From Chryseobacterium sp. StRB126 (GTDB lineage: Bacteria > Bacteroidota > Bacteroidia > Flavobacteriales > Weeksellaceae), in the NCBI RefSeq assembly GCF_000829375.1, contig NZ_AP014624.1:62001-126000 (forward strand): a stretch of DNA of 64,000 bases. Reading direction: 5' to 3'. Of the stretch, positions 8,740-18,783 are shown piece after piece (within the stretch, counting starts at the first letter, position 1; each line of letters opens with the position of its first letter). The position numbers and the translations under genes were made by a program. A model generated the notes under the pieces. The model searched no databases, was not told the DNA's origin, and worked only from the letters and a program-made list of their open reading frames with translations.

Positions 8740-8747
8740 TACTTGTT

Positions 8748-8963
8748 TTAATATCTAAATGTGATCCTCCCTTTTGTTAAATCATAGGGAGACATTTCTA
8801 GTTTCACCTTATCACCAGGTAAAAGTTTAATATAGTGCATTCGCATTTTACCAGAAATATGAGCGATAAGTATATGCCCATTCTCTAGTTCTACACGGAA
8901 CTGAGCGTTCGAAAGTGCTTCCGTTATAACGCCGTCTTGTTCAATATGTTTTTGTTTTGCCAT
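8748..8963 (-). CDS. infA: Translation initiation factor IF-1
   Basis: 71 aa S1/OB-fold protein: [20 protein letters not shown], then the [33 protein letters not shown] region conserved in IF-1. It directly follows secY by 3 nt; neither map nor adk lies between them, which is a compact arrangement. Confidence 0.98.
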   Translation of the reverse strand: MAKQKHIEQDGVITEALSNAQFRVELENGHILIAHISGKMRMHYIKLLPGDKVKLEMSPYDLTKGRITFRY

Positions 8964-8966
8964 AAA

Positions 8967-10346
8967 TTAATATCCAGTCGTTCTAGACAGTTTAGACTGC
9001 ATTAAGCCATCATAATGATGATTCAGCAGATAAGTATTAATCTGTTGAACAGTATCTAAAATTACACCTACCATAATTAATAGTGACGTTCCCCCGAAAA
9101 ATAGGGCAAACGCATCTGTCTGAACAAAGCTTCCATGCACAATTGCTGGAAGGACTGCAAAGATAGATAAAAAAATTGCACCTGGCAAGGTAATTTTTGA
9201 TAAAATATCATCTAAGTAATCTGCTGTCTCTTTTCCGGGTCTTACTTTCGGTACTAAACCTCCATTTCTCTTCAAATCATCAGCCATTTGGTTCACCGGA
9301 ATTGTAATTGCAGTATAGAAAAACGAGAAGATAATAATTAATAGCGCAAACAATACATTGTATTGCCAGCTAAAAACATTCTTGAAACCTGCAAGAAAAG
9401 TGTTAGACTCATCGAATTTTGTTAATAATCCTGGTACGAACATCAATGCCTGAGCAAAGATAATCGGCATTACACCAGCAGCATTTACTTTCAATGGAAT
9501 CCATTGTCTTGCGCCCTGCATAAGATTCTTGTTTACACCTCCTCTTGCTTGAGCCCTGCTTACATACTGAATTGGAATTTTTCTAACAGCCACTGATAAA
9601 ATCACTGCTAAAAGAACAACCAACATCCAGAATAATACTTCAATAAGGATCATGATAGATCCCATTCCTCCTTTTCCGTTCTGCACGGCCATCTCCTGAA
9701 CGAATGCCTCAGGTAATCTTGAAAGAATCCCCACCATAATAAGGATAGAGATACCATTTCCGATTCCCTTATCGGTAATCTTTTCACCTAACCACATTGC
9801 AAACACTGAACCACCTACCAGGATAACAATACTTGGTAACCAGAACATGATTGAATTTGGTTCTACAAAATATGCAGATTGGAACTGAGCATACGGTAAG
9901 AATAATTGAGTAATAGAAGTTAAGTAAGAAGGTGCCTGTACCAGACAAACCCCAATCGTTAACCATCTTGTAATTTGGTTCAATGTATTTCTACCTGACT
10001 CTCCATCTTTCTGAAGCTTCTGAAGATAAGGAATAGCCATCCCCATCAACTGAACAATAATAGAAGCAGAAATATAAGGCATGATTCCTAACGCCATTAC
10101 GGAAGCGTGGCTGAAAGCCCCCCCCGTAAACGACGAAAGCAAGCCAAGGAGACCTGCTCCTTGCTTGTTACCGCCTTGATTTTTATAATGCTCTAAGAGA
10201 TCTCCCACCTCTGCAAGATTAATTGCGGGAAGTGAGATATAAGATGCGAATCTATACACAAGGATAATACCTAAAGTGAAGAGAATTTTATCTCTCAATT
10301 CTTTAAGACTCCAAATATTTTTAAGTGTTTGTATAAATTCTTTCAT
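8967..10346 (-). CDS. secY: Protein translocase subunit SecY
   Basis: 459 aa with ten membrane helices. Family signatures include ALGIMPYISASIIVQLM, GIGNGISILIM and the cytoplasmic loop motif KRNGGLVPKVRPGKETADYL. It forms the SecYEG channel for proteins such as the many signal-peptide proteins in this window. It is co-transcribed with rplO (9-nt gap). Confidence 0.99.
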   Translation of the reverse strand: MKEFIQTLKNIWSLKELRDKILFTLGIILVYRFASYISLPAINLAEVGDLLEHYKNQGGNKQGAGLLGLLSSFTGGAFSHASVMALGIMPYISASIIVQLMGMAIPYLQKLQKDGESGRNTLNQITRWLTIGVCLVQAPSYLTSITQLFLPYAQFQSAYFVEPNSIMFWLPSIVILVGGSVFAMWLGEKITDKGIGNGISILIMVGILSRLPEAFVQEMAVQNGKGGMGSIMILIEVLFWMLVVLLAVILSVAVRKIPIQYVSRAQARGGVNKNLMQGARQWIPLKVNAAGVMPIIFAQALMFVPGLLTKFDESNTFLAGFKNVFSWQYNVLFALLIIIFSFFYTAITIPVNQMADDLKRNGGLVPKVRPGKETADYLDDILSKITLPGAIFLSIFAVLPAIVHGSFVQTDAFALFFGGTSLLIMVGVILDTVQQINTYLLNHHYDGLMQSKLSRTTGY

Positions 10347-10355
10347 TAGTAAGTA

Positions 10356-10805
10356 TTATAAGGTAATTGCTTTTCCACCTGCCTTAGCAATAAGCTCTTC
10401 AGCAGATTTAGTGAATTTGTCAGCAGAGATTGAAACCGCAGATTTCAATTCTCCTCTACCCATAATTTTCACTAATTCGTTTTTAGAAACTATCCCGTTT
10501 GCTACTAAAACTTCTTTCGTGATCTCACCAGTGATGGATTTGTTCTCGATTAAAATTTGGATAGTATCAAGGTTAACTCCTCTAAACTCTTTTCTGTTTA
10601 CGTTTTTGAATCCGAATTTAGGTAATCTTCTTTGTAAAGGCATCTGTCCACCTTCGAAACCGATCTTCTGAGAATAACCAGCTCTAGCTTTCTGACCTTT
10701 GTGTCCTTTTGTTGAAGTACCTCCTTTTCCAGTACCTTGTCCTCTACCAATTCTTTTTGAATTGAATGTAGAACCTGCTGCTGGTTGTATATTGTTTAAA
10801 TTCAT
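10356..10805 (-). CDS. rplO: 50S ribosomal protein uL15
   Basis: 149 aa. The Gly-rich N-terminal extension (GRGQGTGKGGTSTKGHKGQK) that penetrates 23S rRNA is followed by the globular C-terminal domain ending AEELIAKAGGKAITL. It lies between rpmD and secY. Confidence 0.99.
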   Translation of the reverse strand: MNLNNIQPAAGSTFNSKRIGRGQGTGKGGTSTKGHKGQKARAGYSQKIGFEGGQMPLQRRLPKFGFKNVNRKEFRGVNLDTIQILIENKSITGEITKEVLVANGIVSKNELVKIMGRGELKSAVSISADKFTKSAEELIAKAGGKAITL

Positions 10806-10826
10806 TTTAAATTCTCTTTTATAAAA

Positions 10827-11003
10827 TTATTTTTGAACTTCAAGTAAGTGACCCACTGCAGCGATCATTCCTAAGATAGAAGGAGTCGCTTCATGTTCTA
10901 CAACTTGGTGAAGTTTTTTTAATCCTAATGCTTCAAGCGTTCTCTTTTGGGTTTTTGTTCTACCAATAGCGCTTCTTACTTGCTTTACTTTAATTGTTGC
11001 CAT
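10827..11003 (-). CDS. rpmD: 50S ribosomal protein uL30
   Basis: 58 aa from ATG 11003 to TAA 10827-10829. Begins MATIKVKQVRSAIGRTKTQ, contains LGLKKLHQVVEHEATPSILG and ends GHLLEVQK; length and sequence are typical of bacterial uL30. It lies between rpsE (10-nt gap) and rplO. Confidence 0.97.
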   Translation of the reverse strand: MATIKVKQVRSAIGRTKTQKRTLEALGLKKLHQVVEHEATPSILGMIAAVGHLLEVQK

Positions 11004-11013
11004 TGTTTATATA

Positions 11014-11535
11014 TTAACCGTTAAACACTTTACTTAGAGAAACTCCTCTCATTCTTGCGATCTCTTCAGGTCTTCTGATATCTAATAACGCTTTGAAAGT
11101 AGCTTTCACTACGTTGTGAGGGTTAGAAGATCCTTTAGATTTTGAAAGGATATCGTGAATACCAGCTGATTCCAATACCGCTCTTACCGCACCACCGGCG
11201 ATAAGTCCTGTACCGTGAGAAGCAGGTCTTAAGAAGATATCTGCACCACCGTATCTAGCAGTAGTTTGGTGAGGAATAGTGTGGTTCATTACTGGAACTT
11301 TAACAAGGTTTTTCTTAGCGTCTTCAACTGCTTTAGCAATTGCAGAAGCAACCTCTTTAGATTTTCCCAAACCAAAACCGATAATACCTTCTTCATTTCC
11401 TACTACAACAATAGCAGAAAATCCGAAAGCTCTACCTCCTTTAGTTACTTTTGTTACTCTGTTAACAGCTACGAGACGATCTTTTAATTCTAATCCTCCC
11501 GGTTTTACTCTTTCTATATTATCTAGTCCTAACAT
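11014..11535 (-). CDS. rpsE: 30S ribosomal protein uS5
   Basis: 173 aa. Begins with the loop region [20 protein letters not shown], followed by the dsRNA-binding-like fold ([19 protein letters not shown]) and [20 protein letters not shown]. The C-terminal half has [19 protein letters not shown]. Confidence 0.99.
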   Translation of the reverse strand: MLGLDNIERVKPGGLELKDRLVAVNRVTKVTKGGRAFGFSAIVVVGNEEGIIGFGLGKSKEVASAIAKAVEDAKKNLVKVPVMNHTIPHQTTARYGGADIFLRPASHGTGLIAGGAVRAVLESAGIHDILSKSKGSSNPHNVVKATFKALLDIRRPEEIARMRGVSLSKVFNG

Positions 11536-11554
11536 ATTTTCCGAAATTTAATGA

Positions 11555-11908
11555 TTAGAATTTAAGTCCACCTTCTCTCGCACCATCCGCTAGAGCTTTT
11601 ACTCTACCGTGGTATACGAAACCGTTTCTGTCAAATACAATACTTTCAATTCCTGCAGCGATAGCTTTAACAGCGATAGCTTTACCAACAGCAGCAGAAA
11701 TTTCAGTCTTAGTACCTTTAGCGTCTACACCTTTTTCTCTAGAAGAAGCTGATGCTAAAGTTTTACCATTTTTATCGTCGATTAACTGAGCGTAAATTTC
11801 CTTATTACTTTTGTATACAGATAATCTTGGCAATTCAGAAGATCCAGAGATTTTCCCTCTTACTCTTCTTTTAATTCTTATTCTTTTTTCTAATTTACTT
11901 AATGCCAT
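11555..11908 (-). CDS. rplR: 50S ribosomal protein uL18
   Basis: 117 aa. Basic N-terminus ([18 protein letters not shown]), then [18 protein letters not shown] and the C-terminal [20 protein letters not shown]; binds 5S rRNA. Lies between rplF and rpsE. Confidence 0.99.
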   Translation of the reverse strand: MALSKLEKRIRIKRRVRGKISGSSELPRLSVYKSNKEIYAQLIDDKNGKTLASASSREKGVDAKGTKTEISAAVGKAIAVKAIAAGIESIVFDRNGFVYHGRVKALADGAREGGLKF

Positions 11909-11923
11909 AATACTTATAATTTA

Positions 11924-12469
11924 TTAAGCAGATTTACCAGCTTTACGTCTAACAATTTCTCCTACGAATCTTACACCTTTTCCTTTGTATGGTTCAGGCT
12001 TTCTGAAAGAACGGATCTTTGCAGCTACCATTCCTAGAAGTTGGTTGTCGTGAGACGTTAAAGTAATAATTGGGTTTTTACCTTTTTCAGTCAATGTATC
12101 AACTTTTACTTCACTTGGAAGTTCTAATACGATACCGTGAGAGAATCCTAAAGCTAACTCAAGTTTTTGACCTGCGTGTGAAGCTCTATATCCTACCCCT
12201 ACTAGTTCTAGTTTCTTTTCGAAACCTGTATTTACACCAACAATCATGTTGTTGATTAACGCTCTGTATAAACCGTGAAGCGCTTTGTGTTGTTTAGAAT
12301 CAGATGGTCTGTTAACATTAAGTTCACCATCTTTTTGTTCTAAAGTAATTCCTGCTGTAAGCTCTTGAGAAAGTTCTCCTTTTGCTCCTTTTACAGTTAC
12401 TACACCGTTGTTTTCAGTGACTGTAACTCCAGCTGGAATTGTTATAATTGCTTTACCAATTCTTGACAT
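11924..12469 (-). CDS. rplF: 50S ribosomal protein uL6
   Basis: 181 aa. Two repeated L6 domains are visible, with MSRIGKAIITIPAGVTV at the start and the family C-terminal signature EPYKGKGVRFVGEIVRRKAG. Confidence 0.99.
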   Translation of the reverse strand: MSRIGKAIITIPAGVTVTENNGVVTVKGAKGELSQELTAGITLEQKDGELNVNRPSDSKQHKALHGLYRALINNMIVGVNTGFEKKLELVGVGYRASHAGQKLELALGFSHGIVLELPSEVKVDTLTEKGKNPIITLTSHDNQLLGMVAAKIRSFRKPEPYKGKGVRFVGEIVRRKAGKSA

Positions 12470-12486
12470 TTTCCTCTGATTAAAAA

Positions 12487-12885
12487 TTAATAAACATAGC
12501 AGATTACTTCACCGCCTACTTTCTCTTCTCTAGCTTTCTTGTCAGTCATTACTCCTTTAGAAGTAGAGATGATAGAAATACCCAAACCGTTTAGTACTCT
12601 TGGAAGTTCAGTAGAACCTTTGTACTGTCTTAAACCTGGTCTTGAAGCTCTTTGGATAGACTTAATAGCAGGTTTGTTAGTTTGCTTATCGTACTTTAAA
12701 GCGATTTTGATCACTCCTTGAACAGCGTTATCTTCAAACTTATAGTTTAAGATATACCCTTGATCAAATAGGATCTTAGTAATCTCCTTTTTGATTTTCG
12801 ATGCAGGAATTTCCACCACTTTGTGGCCTGCGCTTTGTGCGTTCCTTACTCTTGTTAGGAAATCTGAAATTGGATCTGTTACCAT
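12487..12885 (-). CDS. rpsH: 30S ribosomal protein uS8
   Basis: 132 aa. DPISDFLTRVRNAQSAGH start and the conserved C-terminal KGVMTDKKAREEKVGGEVI. In E. coli uS8 is the spc-operon autoregulator; here an unexplained hairpin lies just upstream, in the unusually long rpsN-rpsH gap. Confidence 0.99.
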   Translation of the reverse strand: MVTDPISDFLTRVRNAQSAGHKVVEIPASKIKKEITKILFDQGYILNYKFEDNAVQGVIKIALKYDKQTNKPAIKSIQRASRPGLRQYKGSTELPRVLNGLGISIISTSKGVMTDKKAREEKVGGEVICYVY

Positions 12886-12944
12886 TTTTCTTTTATAAAT
12901 TATTGGTTAAAGAACAATCAGTTTTGAAAAGACTTGAAGAGAAA

Positions 12945-12978
12945 AATATCAGACTTCAGAAAACTTCGGTCTGATATT
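12945..12978 (-). other. Intercistronic hairpin between rpsN and rpsH
   Basis: 10-bp perfect stem AATATCAGAC/GTCTGATATT with a 14-nt loop, in the 147-nt gap between rpsN and rpsH. This is the largest gap within the operon, where most gaps are 3-20 nt. No U-tract marks it as a terminator. It could be a regulatory or processing structure. Confidence 0.65.
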
Positions 12979-13032
12979 ATTATTCTTTAGTATCTCGACA
13001 ACTTAATTGTCCCGATTTTTAATTAGTAATTA

Positions 13033-13302
13033 TTACCAACTAGCTTTTCTTACACCTGGGATAAGACCGTTGTTAGCCATTTCTCTGAAAGTTACTCTGG
13101 AAATACCAAACGTTCTCATGTATCCTCTTGGTCTACCTGTTAGTTTACATCTGTTGTGTAATCTTACAGGAGAAGCATTTTTCGGCAATTTTTGAAGTCC
13201 TTCGTAATCACCAGCTTCTTTAAGAGCTTGTCTTTTAGCAGCGTATTTAGCAACTAGTGCTTCTCTTTTGCGCTCACGCGCTTTCATTGATTCTTTAGCC
13301 AT
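13033..13302 (-). CDS. rpsN: 30S ribosomal protein uS14, long zinc-free form
   Basis: 89 aa. [20 protein letters not shown] start and the C-terminal signature [20 protein letters not shown]...[15 protein letters not shown]. There are no CxxC pairs, so this is the C-minus form. It starts 3 nt after rplE. Confidence 0.99.
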   Translation of the reverse strand: MAKESMKARERKREALVAKYAAKRQALKEAGDYEGLQKLPKNASPVRLHNRCKLTGRPRGYMRTFGISRVTFREMANNGLIPGVRKASW

Positions 13303-13305
13303 TTC

Positions 13306-13857
13306 TTAGTTCTTTTTAAATGGTAAACCGAAGTGAGTTAATAATGCTTTAGCTTCTTTATCTGTTTTCGCAGTAGTTACGAAAGTGATGTCCATCCCTT
13401 GGATTTTTTTCACTTTGTCAATTACGATTTCAGGGAAGATAATTTGCTCAGTAATACCTAAGTTGTAGTTACCTCTACCATCGAAACCATCTGCTTTGAT
13501 ACCAGAGAAATCTCTGATACGTGGTAAAGCAGAAGAAGTAAGTCTGTCTAAGAACTCATACATTCTGTGAGCTCTTAAAGTTACTTTAGCTCCTACAGGC
13601 ATCCCTTTTCTAAGTTTGAATGCAGCTTCGTCTTTCTTAGAGATTGTACCTACTGCTTTCTGACCAGTGATGTTTGTAAGTTCTTCTACAGCATAATCGA
13701 TAATTTTCTTATCTGCAGTAGCGTCTCCTAAACCTTGTGATACAACGATTTTCTCTAATCTAGGTACTTGCATGATTGACTTGTACCCGAATTCTTCCAT
13801 CATTGCAGGAACAATTGTCTCTTTGTATATTTTTTTGGGTCTTGCTATAAATTCCAT
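13306..13857 (-). CDS. rplE: 50S ribosomal protein uL5
   Basis: 183 aa. Includes [40 protein letters not shown] and the C-terminal [20 protein letters not shown]. It contacts 5S rRNA and the P-site tRNA. Confidence 0.99.
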   Translation of the reverse strand: MEFIARPKKIYKETIVPAMMEEFGYKSIMQVPRLEKIVVSQGLGDATADKKIIDYAVEELTNITGQKAVGTISKKDEAAFKLRKGMPVGAKVTLRAHRMYEFLDRLTSSALPRIRDFSGIKADGFDGRGNYNLGITEQIIFPEIVIDKVKKIQGMDITFVTTAKTDKEAKALLTHFGLPFKKN

Positions 13858-13868
13858 GTTAATTCAAA

Positions 13869-14195
13869 TTATAAAGTTTCACCCGTTTTTTTGTTGATTC
13901 TTACTTTCTTATCTCCTTCGATTTTGTAACCGATTTTGATAGCTTTTCCGTCTTTACCAACTAAAGCTATGTTTGAGATATGGATTGAAGCTTCTTTTTC
14001 AACGATTCCTCCTTGAGGATTAGAAGCTGAAGGCTTAACGTGCTTTTTGATGATGTTAAGTCCTGCAACAATTACTCTAGGGTCTCTTCCTTCTTTCTTG
14101 ATCACTTCAATAACTTCACCAGTCTTACCTTTGATATCTTTCTTACCAGTAGTAATGATTACGTTATCTCCTCTTTTTATTTTTAACTTTGACAT
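13869..14195 (-). CDS. rplX: 50S ribosomal protein uL24
   Basis: 108 aa with the N-terminal KOW motif (KIKRGDNVIITTGKKDIKGKTGEVI) and IHISNIALVGKDGKAIKIGY. Lies between rplN and rplE. Confidence 0.98.
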   Translation of the reverse strand: MSKLKIKRGDNVIITTGKKDIKGKTGEVIEVIKKEGRDPRVIVAGLNIIKKHVKPSASNPQGGIVEKEASIHISNIALVGKDGKAIKIGYKIEGDKKVRINKKTGETL

Positions 14196-14216
14196 TTCTT
14201 TTAAAAATTTTAAAAA

Positions 14217-14585
14217 TTAAAGTACTTCAGGAGCTAATGAAATGATTTTCATATATTCTTTGTCTCTCAACTCACGAGCAACCGGTCCGAAAACACGTGT
14301 TCCTCTCATTTCTCCCGCTGCGTTTAGTAATACACAAGCATTGTCGTCGAATTTGATGTATGAACCATCTTTTCTTCTTACCGCTTTTTTAGTTCTTACT
14401 ACTACAGCTTTAGATACCTGACCTTTTTTTGCGTTTCCTGATGGTGTAGAATCTTTGATCGTAACAACGATTTTATCACCAACTGAAGCATATCTTCTTC
14501 TGGTTCCTCCCAGAACTCTAATAACTAGTACTTCTTTAGCACCTGTGTTATCAGCAACTTTTAATCTTGATTCTGTTTGTAACAT
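14217..14585 (-). CDS. rplN: 50S ribosomal protein uL14
   Basis: 122 aa, family length. Contains [20 protein letters not shown] and the signature [29 protein letters not shown]. Confidence 0.99.
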   Translation of the reverse strand: MLQTESRLKVADNTGAKEVLVIRVLGGTRRRYASVGDKIVVTIKDSTPSGNAKKGQVSKAVVVRTKKAVRRKDGSYIKFDDNACVLLNAAGEMRGTRVFGPVARELRDKEYMKIISLAPEVL

Positions 14586-14587
14586 TA

Positions 14588-14842
14588 TTACTTAGCTTTT
14601 TCAATGATTCTTACTAATCTCCATCTCTTGCTCTTGCTTAAAGGTCTAGTTTCTTGGATAAGAACTGTATCACCTTCTGTGCATTCGTTGTTCTCGTCGT
14701 GTGCAGTATATTTTTTCGTTTTCAAAACGAATTTACCGTACATCGGGTGCTTTACTCTTGTAGTTTCACTAACAACAATAGTTTTTTCCATTTTATTGCT
14801 GGAAACCACTCCGATTCTTTCTTTTCTTAAATTTCTATCCAT
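14588..14842 (-). CDS. rpsQ: 30S ribosomal protein uS17
   Basis: 84 aa OB-fold protein: [20 protein letters not shown], then [20 protein letters not shown] and [20 protein letters not shown]. Its stop lies 2 nt before the rplN start. Confidence 0.99.
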   Translation of the reverse strand: MDRNLRKERIGVVSSNKMEKTIVVSETTRVKHPMYGKFVLKTKKYTAHDENNECTEGDTVLIQETRPLSKSKRWRLVRIIEKAK

Positions 14843-14854
14843 TGTAAAATGAAA

Positions 14855-15040
14855 TTATTGTTTGTTAGTTAACTCAGTGTTTAGTCTTGCGATTGCTTTT
14901 CTCAAATCTCTGATTTGAATCGGGTTTTCAATTGGGCTGATTGCATGAGCCAATTTCAATTTAGAATATTGAGCTTTTGCTTCAGTTAATTGAGTTTGAA
15001 TATCACCCGCGCTTAAATTTTTAATATCAGCTTTTTTCAT
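14855..15040 (-). CDS. rpmC: 50S ribosomal protein uL29
   Basis: 61 aa from the ATG at 15040 (MKKADIKNLSAGDIQTQLTE). An in-frame ATG three codons upstream is possible, but the family normally begins at MKKADI. Two-helix protein ending IRDLRKAIARLNTELTNKQ; sits near the exit tunnel. Confidence 0.96.
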   Translation of the reverse strand: MKKADIKNLSAGDIQTQLTEAKAQYSKLKLAHAISPIENPIQIRDLRKAIARLNTELTNKQ

Positions 15041-15052
15041 TGTATTCAAAGA

Positions 15053-15478
15053 TTATAGAGGTTTAACAAAATCGTTAGCAACGATGAATTTAGTAACTAC
15101 TGGTAATTTTTGTGCAGCAAGTCTTAAAGCTTCCTTAGCAATTTCGTAAGGTACACCTCCGATCTCGAACATAATCTTACCTGGTTTTACTACAGCTACC
15201 CAGTATTCAACAGCACCTTTACCTTTACCCATACGTACTTCCGCTGGTTTCTTTGTAATTGGCTTATCTGGGAAGATTTTGATCCATAGTTGACCTTCTC
15301 TCTTCATATATCTTGTCGCAGCAATACGCGCAGCTTCAATTTGTCTTGCAGTGATCCAAGCTCCCTCAGTTGCTTTGATCCCAAAAGTTCCGTAAGCAAG
15401 TTGACTACCTCTTTGGGCATTCCCCTTCATCTTCATCTTGTGAACTCTACGGAATTTGGTTCTTTTTGGTTGTAACAT
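15053..15478 (-). CDS. rplP: 50S ribosomal protein uL16
   Basis: 141 aa. [20 protein letters not shown] start, with [20 protein letters not shown] and [20 protein letters not shown]. Follows rpsC after a 98-nt gap that contains short tandem repeats. Confidence 0.99.
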   Translation of the reverse strand: MLQPKRTKFRRVHKMKMKGNAQRGSQLAYGTFGIKATEGAWITARQIEAARIAATRYMKREGQLWIKIFPDKPITKKPAEVRMGKGKGAVEYWVAVVKPGKIMFEIGGVPYEIAKEALRLAAQKLPVVTKFIVANDFVKPL

Positions 15479-15488
15479 AATTTCTAAA

Positions 15489-15516
15489 TTTTAGATTTTA
15501 GATTTTAGATTTTAGA
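15489..15516. repeat. Four tandem copies of a 7-bp unit between rpsC and rplP
   Basis: Four perfect copies of TTTTAGA, followed by a T-run, in the rpsC-rplP gap (15479-15576). A reverse-complement copy (AATCTAAAA) occurs at 15566-15574, so the two sides can pair. Such a tract is prone to slippage; the unit number may vary between strains. Confidence 0.8.
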
Positions 15517-15576
15517 TTTTTTTTAATTTTAAAAAAGTAACGGTAATTTAAAATTCAAAATTTCTAATCTAAAATT

Positions 15577-16326
15577 TTAATTATTATTGTTATTGTTGTT
15601 GTTTTTTCTAGGTCTTCTGTTGTCTCTGTCTCCTCCTCTGTTTCCTCTGTCTGACTGACCTCCTTTTTTCTGTTGTCCCACTAGTGGAGAAAGTTCTCTT
15701 TTACCGTAAACTTCCCCTTTCATGATCCAAACTTTAACCCCTAGTCTACCGTAAGTAGTGTGAGCTTCTGCCCAGTGATAATCGATATCAGCTCTGAAAG
15801 TTGACAATGGAATTCTTCCTTCTTTGAAAGATTCTGATCTTGCCATTTCAGCTCCGTTCAATCTACCAGAGATTTGAACTTTGATACCTTCAGCACCCAT
15901 TCTCATAGTACTTGCCATTGCCATTTTAACAGCTCTTCTGTAAGAAATTCTGTTTTCAATTTGCTTAGAAATACTATCAGCTACTAGTACAGCATCTAAT
16001 TCAGGTCTTTTGATTTCGAAGATGTTGATTTGAATATCCTTACCTGTAAGTTTCTTCAATTCTTCCTTCAATTTATCAACTTCCTGACCTCCTTTACCGA
16101 TGATAAGTCCCGGTCTAGCAGTAGTAATTGTAACTGTTACTAATTTTAATGTTCTTTCAATATAGATTTTTGAAATACCACCTTTAGATAATCTAGCCTC
16201 AAGGTATCTTCTGATTTTGTAGTCTTCAGCGATTCTGTCTCCATAATCGTTTCCACCAAACCAGTTAGAATCCCATCCTCTGATGATACCTAATCTATTA
16301 CCAATTGGATTTGTCTTCTGTCCCAT
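15577..16326 (-). CDS. rpsC: 30S ribosomal protein uS3 with poly-Asn tail
   Basis: 249 aa. KH domain with [20 protein letters not shown] and C-terminal domain [33 protein letters not shown]. The last 35 residues are low complexity (Gly, Arg, Asp), ending in eight consecutive Asn encoded by AAT/AAC repeats. The tail is longer than in E. coli (233 aa). Confidence 0.99.
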   Translation of the reverse strand: MGQKTNPIGNRLGIIRGWDSNWFGGNDYGDRIAEDYKIRRYLEARLSKGGISKIYIERTLKLVTVTITTARPGLIIGKGGQEVDKLKEELKKLTGKDIQINIFEIKRPELDAVLVADSISKQIENRISYRRAVKMAMASTMRMGAEGIKVQISGRLNGAEMARSESFKEGRIPLSTFRADIDYHWAEAHTTYGRLGVKVWIMKGEVYGKRELSPLVGQQKKGGQSDRGNRGGDRDNRRPRKNNNNNNNN

Positions 16327-16333
16327 ACCTTGA

Positions 16334-16732
16334 TTAATTTTCTTTATTACCTAAGATTAATGTAACGTGGTTAGATCTTTTTCTGATTCTATACCCTCTA
16401 CCTTGTGGAGCTGGTCTTAGTCTCTTCAATTGTCTTGCACTATCCACGAAGATTTCTTTAACGATAAGGTTAGCTTCTTCAATATCAGCACCTTCGTTTT
16501 TTGCCTGCCAGTTTGCCATAGCAGAAAGAAGTAATTTCTCTAACTTGTTAGATGCATCCTTCTTTGAATATTTTAGGATATAAAGAGCTTTATCTACCTG
16601 TTCTCCTCTAATGATATCAACTACTAATCTCATTTTTCTTGGAGAAGATGGGCAATTATTTAATGAAGCTTTTACAACGTCTTTGTTAGCTTCTTTTCTT
16701 GCGATTGAACTATCTTGTTTTCTTGATCCCAT
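16334..16732 (-). CDS. rplV: 50S ribosomal protein uL22
   Basis: 132 aa. [21 protein letters not shown], then the tunnel-lining hairpin region [20 protein letters not shown]. Located between rpsS and rpsC. Confidence 0.99.
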   Translation of the reverse strand: MGSRKQDSSIARKEANKDVVKASLNNCPSSPRKMRLVVDIIRGEQVDKALYILKYSKKDASNKLEKLLLSAMANWQAKNEGADIEEANLIVKEIFVDSARQLKRLRPAPQGRGYRIRKRSNHVTLILGNKEN

Positions 16733-16734
16733 GA

Positions 16735-17013
16735 TTATCTGCTTCCTTTGTTTTTGTTACCACCATGACCTCTGAAAGATCTTGTTGGAGAAAATTCGCC
16801 TAACTTGTGACCAACCATGTTTTCTGTAACATAAACTGGGATAAAAGATTTCCCGTTGTGTACAGCAATAGTTTGTCCTACGAAGTCCGGAGAGATCATC
16901 GATGCTCTAGACCAAGTTTTGATAACTGTCTTCTTACCAGACTCTATATTTGCCTGAACCTTCTTATCTAAAGTATGATGAATGAACGGTCCTTTTTTAA
17001 GTGATCTTGCCAT
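16735..17013 (-). CDS. rpsS: 30S ribosomal protein uS19
   Basis: 92 aa. [40 protein letters not shown] and [18 protein letters not shown] are the family signatures. Gaps of 2 nt on both sides. Confidence 0.99.
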   Translation of the reverse strand: MARSLKKGPFIHHTLDKKVQANIESGKKTVIKTWSRASMISPDFVGQTIAVHNGKSFIPVYVTENMVGHKLGEFSPTRSFRGHGGNKNKGSR

Positions 17014-17015
17014 AA

Positions 17016-17837
17016 TTATTTTCTTTTAGATACGATGTAACGGTTAGACACTTTGTTTTTCTTTCTAGTTTTGTAACCTTTAGACGGCATACCGTTTCTA
17101 GATCTTGGGTGACCTCCTGAAGAACGTCCTTCCCCACCACCCATTGGGTGATCTACTGGGTTCATTACAACCGCTCTTGTTCTAGGTCTTCTACCTAACC
17201 ATCTGCTTCTACCAGCCTTACCTGATACAGTTAATTGGTGATCTGAGTTGGAAACTGATCCAATCATTGCATAACATTCAGTAAGGATCATTCTAGATTC
17301 TCCTGAAGGCAACTTGATGATTGCATATTTACCATCTCTAGAAGTTAATTGAGCTGAAGAACCAGCACTTCTTGCTAAAATAGCACCTTGACCAGGCTTC
17401 ATTTCAACACAAGAAATTACAGTACCTAAAGGAATGTTTTTCAACTTCATTGCGTTCCCTACATTTGGTTCTACGCTGTCACCAGAAATTACTTTCTGAT
17501 CAACTTTGATACCGTTTGGAGCGATGATATATCTCTTCTCTCCGTCAGCATACTCTAATAAAGCGATAAATGCAGTTCTGTTTGGATCGTATTCTACAGA
17601 TTTTACAGTTGCTTCAACGTTTGCTTTGTTTCTTTTGAAGTCAATAATTCTGTATTTCTTTTTGTGTCCACCTCCGGTGTAACGCATGGTCATTTTACCT
17701 GTTTGGTTACGTCCACCTGACTTTTTAATACCAACTGTCAGAGATTTCTCTGGCTTGTTAGTAGTAATTTCCTCAAAATTGTTTACAATTCTGAATCTCT
17801 GTCCCGGGGTGATAGGTTTTAATTTTCTAACAGACAT
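17016..17837 (-). CDS. rplB: 50S ribosomal protein uL2
   Basis: 273 aa. [24 protein letters not shown] N-terminus, OB and SH3-like domains, and the peptidyl-transferase-proximal signature [20 protein letters not shown] with its conserved His. Confidence 0.99.
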   Translation of the reverse strand: MSVRKLKPITPGQRFRIVNNFEEITTNKPEKSLTVGIKKSGGRNQTGKMTMRYTGGGHKKKYRIIDFKRNKANVEATVKSVEYDPNRTAFIALLEYADGEKRYIIAPNGIKVDQKVISGDSVEPNVGNAMKLKNIPLGTVISCVEMKPGQGAILARSAGSSAQLTSRDGKYAIIKLPSGESRMILTECYAMIGSVSNSDHQLTVSGKAGRSRWLGRRPRTRAVVMNPVDHPMGGGEGRSSGGHPRSRNGMPSKGYKTRKKNKVSNRYIVSKRK

Positions 17838-17859
17838 TACTATTATTTATAATTAATAA

Positions 17860-18150
17860 TTAATTTACAGCAAAAATATCGATAACCTCACCTTCAGCAA
17901 GTTTGATTACCGCTTTTTTCAATTTGTTTGTCTTTCCTACTTGAAGACCTTTTTTAGTGTACTTTGAAGAAACCTTCGGAGCATAAATCATTGTGTTAAC
18001 GTCTGCTACTTTTACACCGTAAGCTGCTTCAACAGCCTTTTTGATCTCGATCTTATTCGCCTTAGGGTTAACTAAGAAAGAATAAGTACCTCTTAAATCT
18101 GTAAGGTAGTTAGCCTTTTCTGAAATAACTGGTTTAATAATAACTGACAT
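17860..18150 (-). CDS. rplW: 50S ribosomal protein uL23
   Basis: 96 aa. IIKPVISEKANYLTDLRGTY and FLVNPKANKIEIKKAVEAAYGVKV. Forms part of the tunnel-exit docking site for trigger factor and SRP. Confidence 0.99.
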   Translation of the reverse strand: MSVIIKPVISEKANYLTDLRGTYSFLVNPKANKIEIKKAVEAAYGVKVADVNTMIYAPKVSSKYTKKGLQVGKTNKLKKAVIKLAEGEVIDIFAVN

Positions 18151-18153
18151 GAC

Positions 18154-18783
18154 TTATTTCTTTAAATTTTCCTGGAATTTTTCAACTGCACCTTCGAAGA
18201 AAATGATCTCGCCTGCATTTACTAAATCGTAAGAACTAATTTCGTTGAAGTTCATTACTTTAGTTTTAGGCAAGTTTCTTGAAGATAAATACACATTCTT
18301 GTTAGCTTCAGGAAGAACGAATAAAGATTTTTTACCGTTAAGTTCCAATGCGTTTAATACATTGATGAAATCTTTAGTCTTAGGAGCACCAAAGCTCAAA
18401 TCTTCTAAAACTTTAATGCTGTTGTCTCTCATTTTCTGAGATAAAACAGATTTCTTAGCTAATCTCTTAAGAGCTTTGTTCAATTTGAACCTGTAGTCTC
18501 TTGGTTTTGGTCCGAATACTCTACCTCCACCTCTGAAAGTTGGAGATTTAATATCACCATATCTAGCAGATCCTGATCCTTTTTGCTTCTTAAGCTTTTT
18601 AGTAGAAGCAGTAATTTCGCTTCTTTCTTTTGCTTTATGAGTTCCTTGTCTTTGTGCAGCAAGGTACTGTTTAACCTCTAAGTAAACCGCGTGCTGATTT
18701 GGCTCAATTCCGAATACTGTTTCGTCTAGAGTTACTTTTCTTCCGGTCTCTTTTCCTGATGTATTTAATACTACTAGTTCCAT
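18154..18783 (-). CDS. rplD: 50S ribosomal protein uL4
   Basis: 209 aa. The extended loop signature [20 protein letters not shown]...[20 protein letters not shown] is present, with the globular domain on either side. The gene overlaps rplC by 10 nt. uL4 autoregulates the S10 operon in E. coli; no equivalent leader is recognisable here. Confidence 0.99.
   Translation of the reverse strand: MELVVLNTSGKETGRKVTLDETVFGIEPNQHAVYLEVKQYLAAQRQGTHKAKERSEITASTKKLKKQKGSGSARYGDIKSPTFRGGGRVFGPKPRDYRFKLNKALKRLAKKSVLSQKMRDNSIKVLEDLSFGAPKTKDFINVLNALELNGKKSLFVLPEANKNVYLSSRNLPKTKVMNFNEISSYDLVNAGEIIFFEGAVEKFQENLKK

Noticed and set aside
15489..15516. Short tandem repeat as a CRISPR-like array
   Set aside because: The units are 7 bp with no spacers, so this is a simple microsatellite. 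No CRISPR array or cas gene was seen anywhere in the window.
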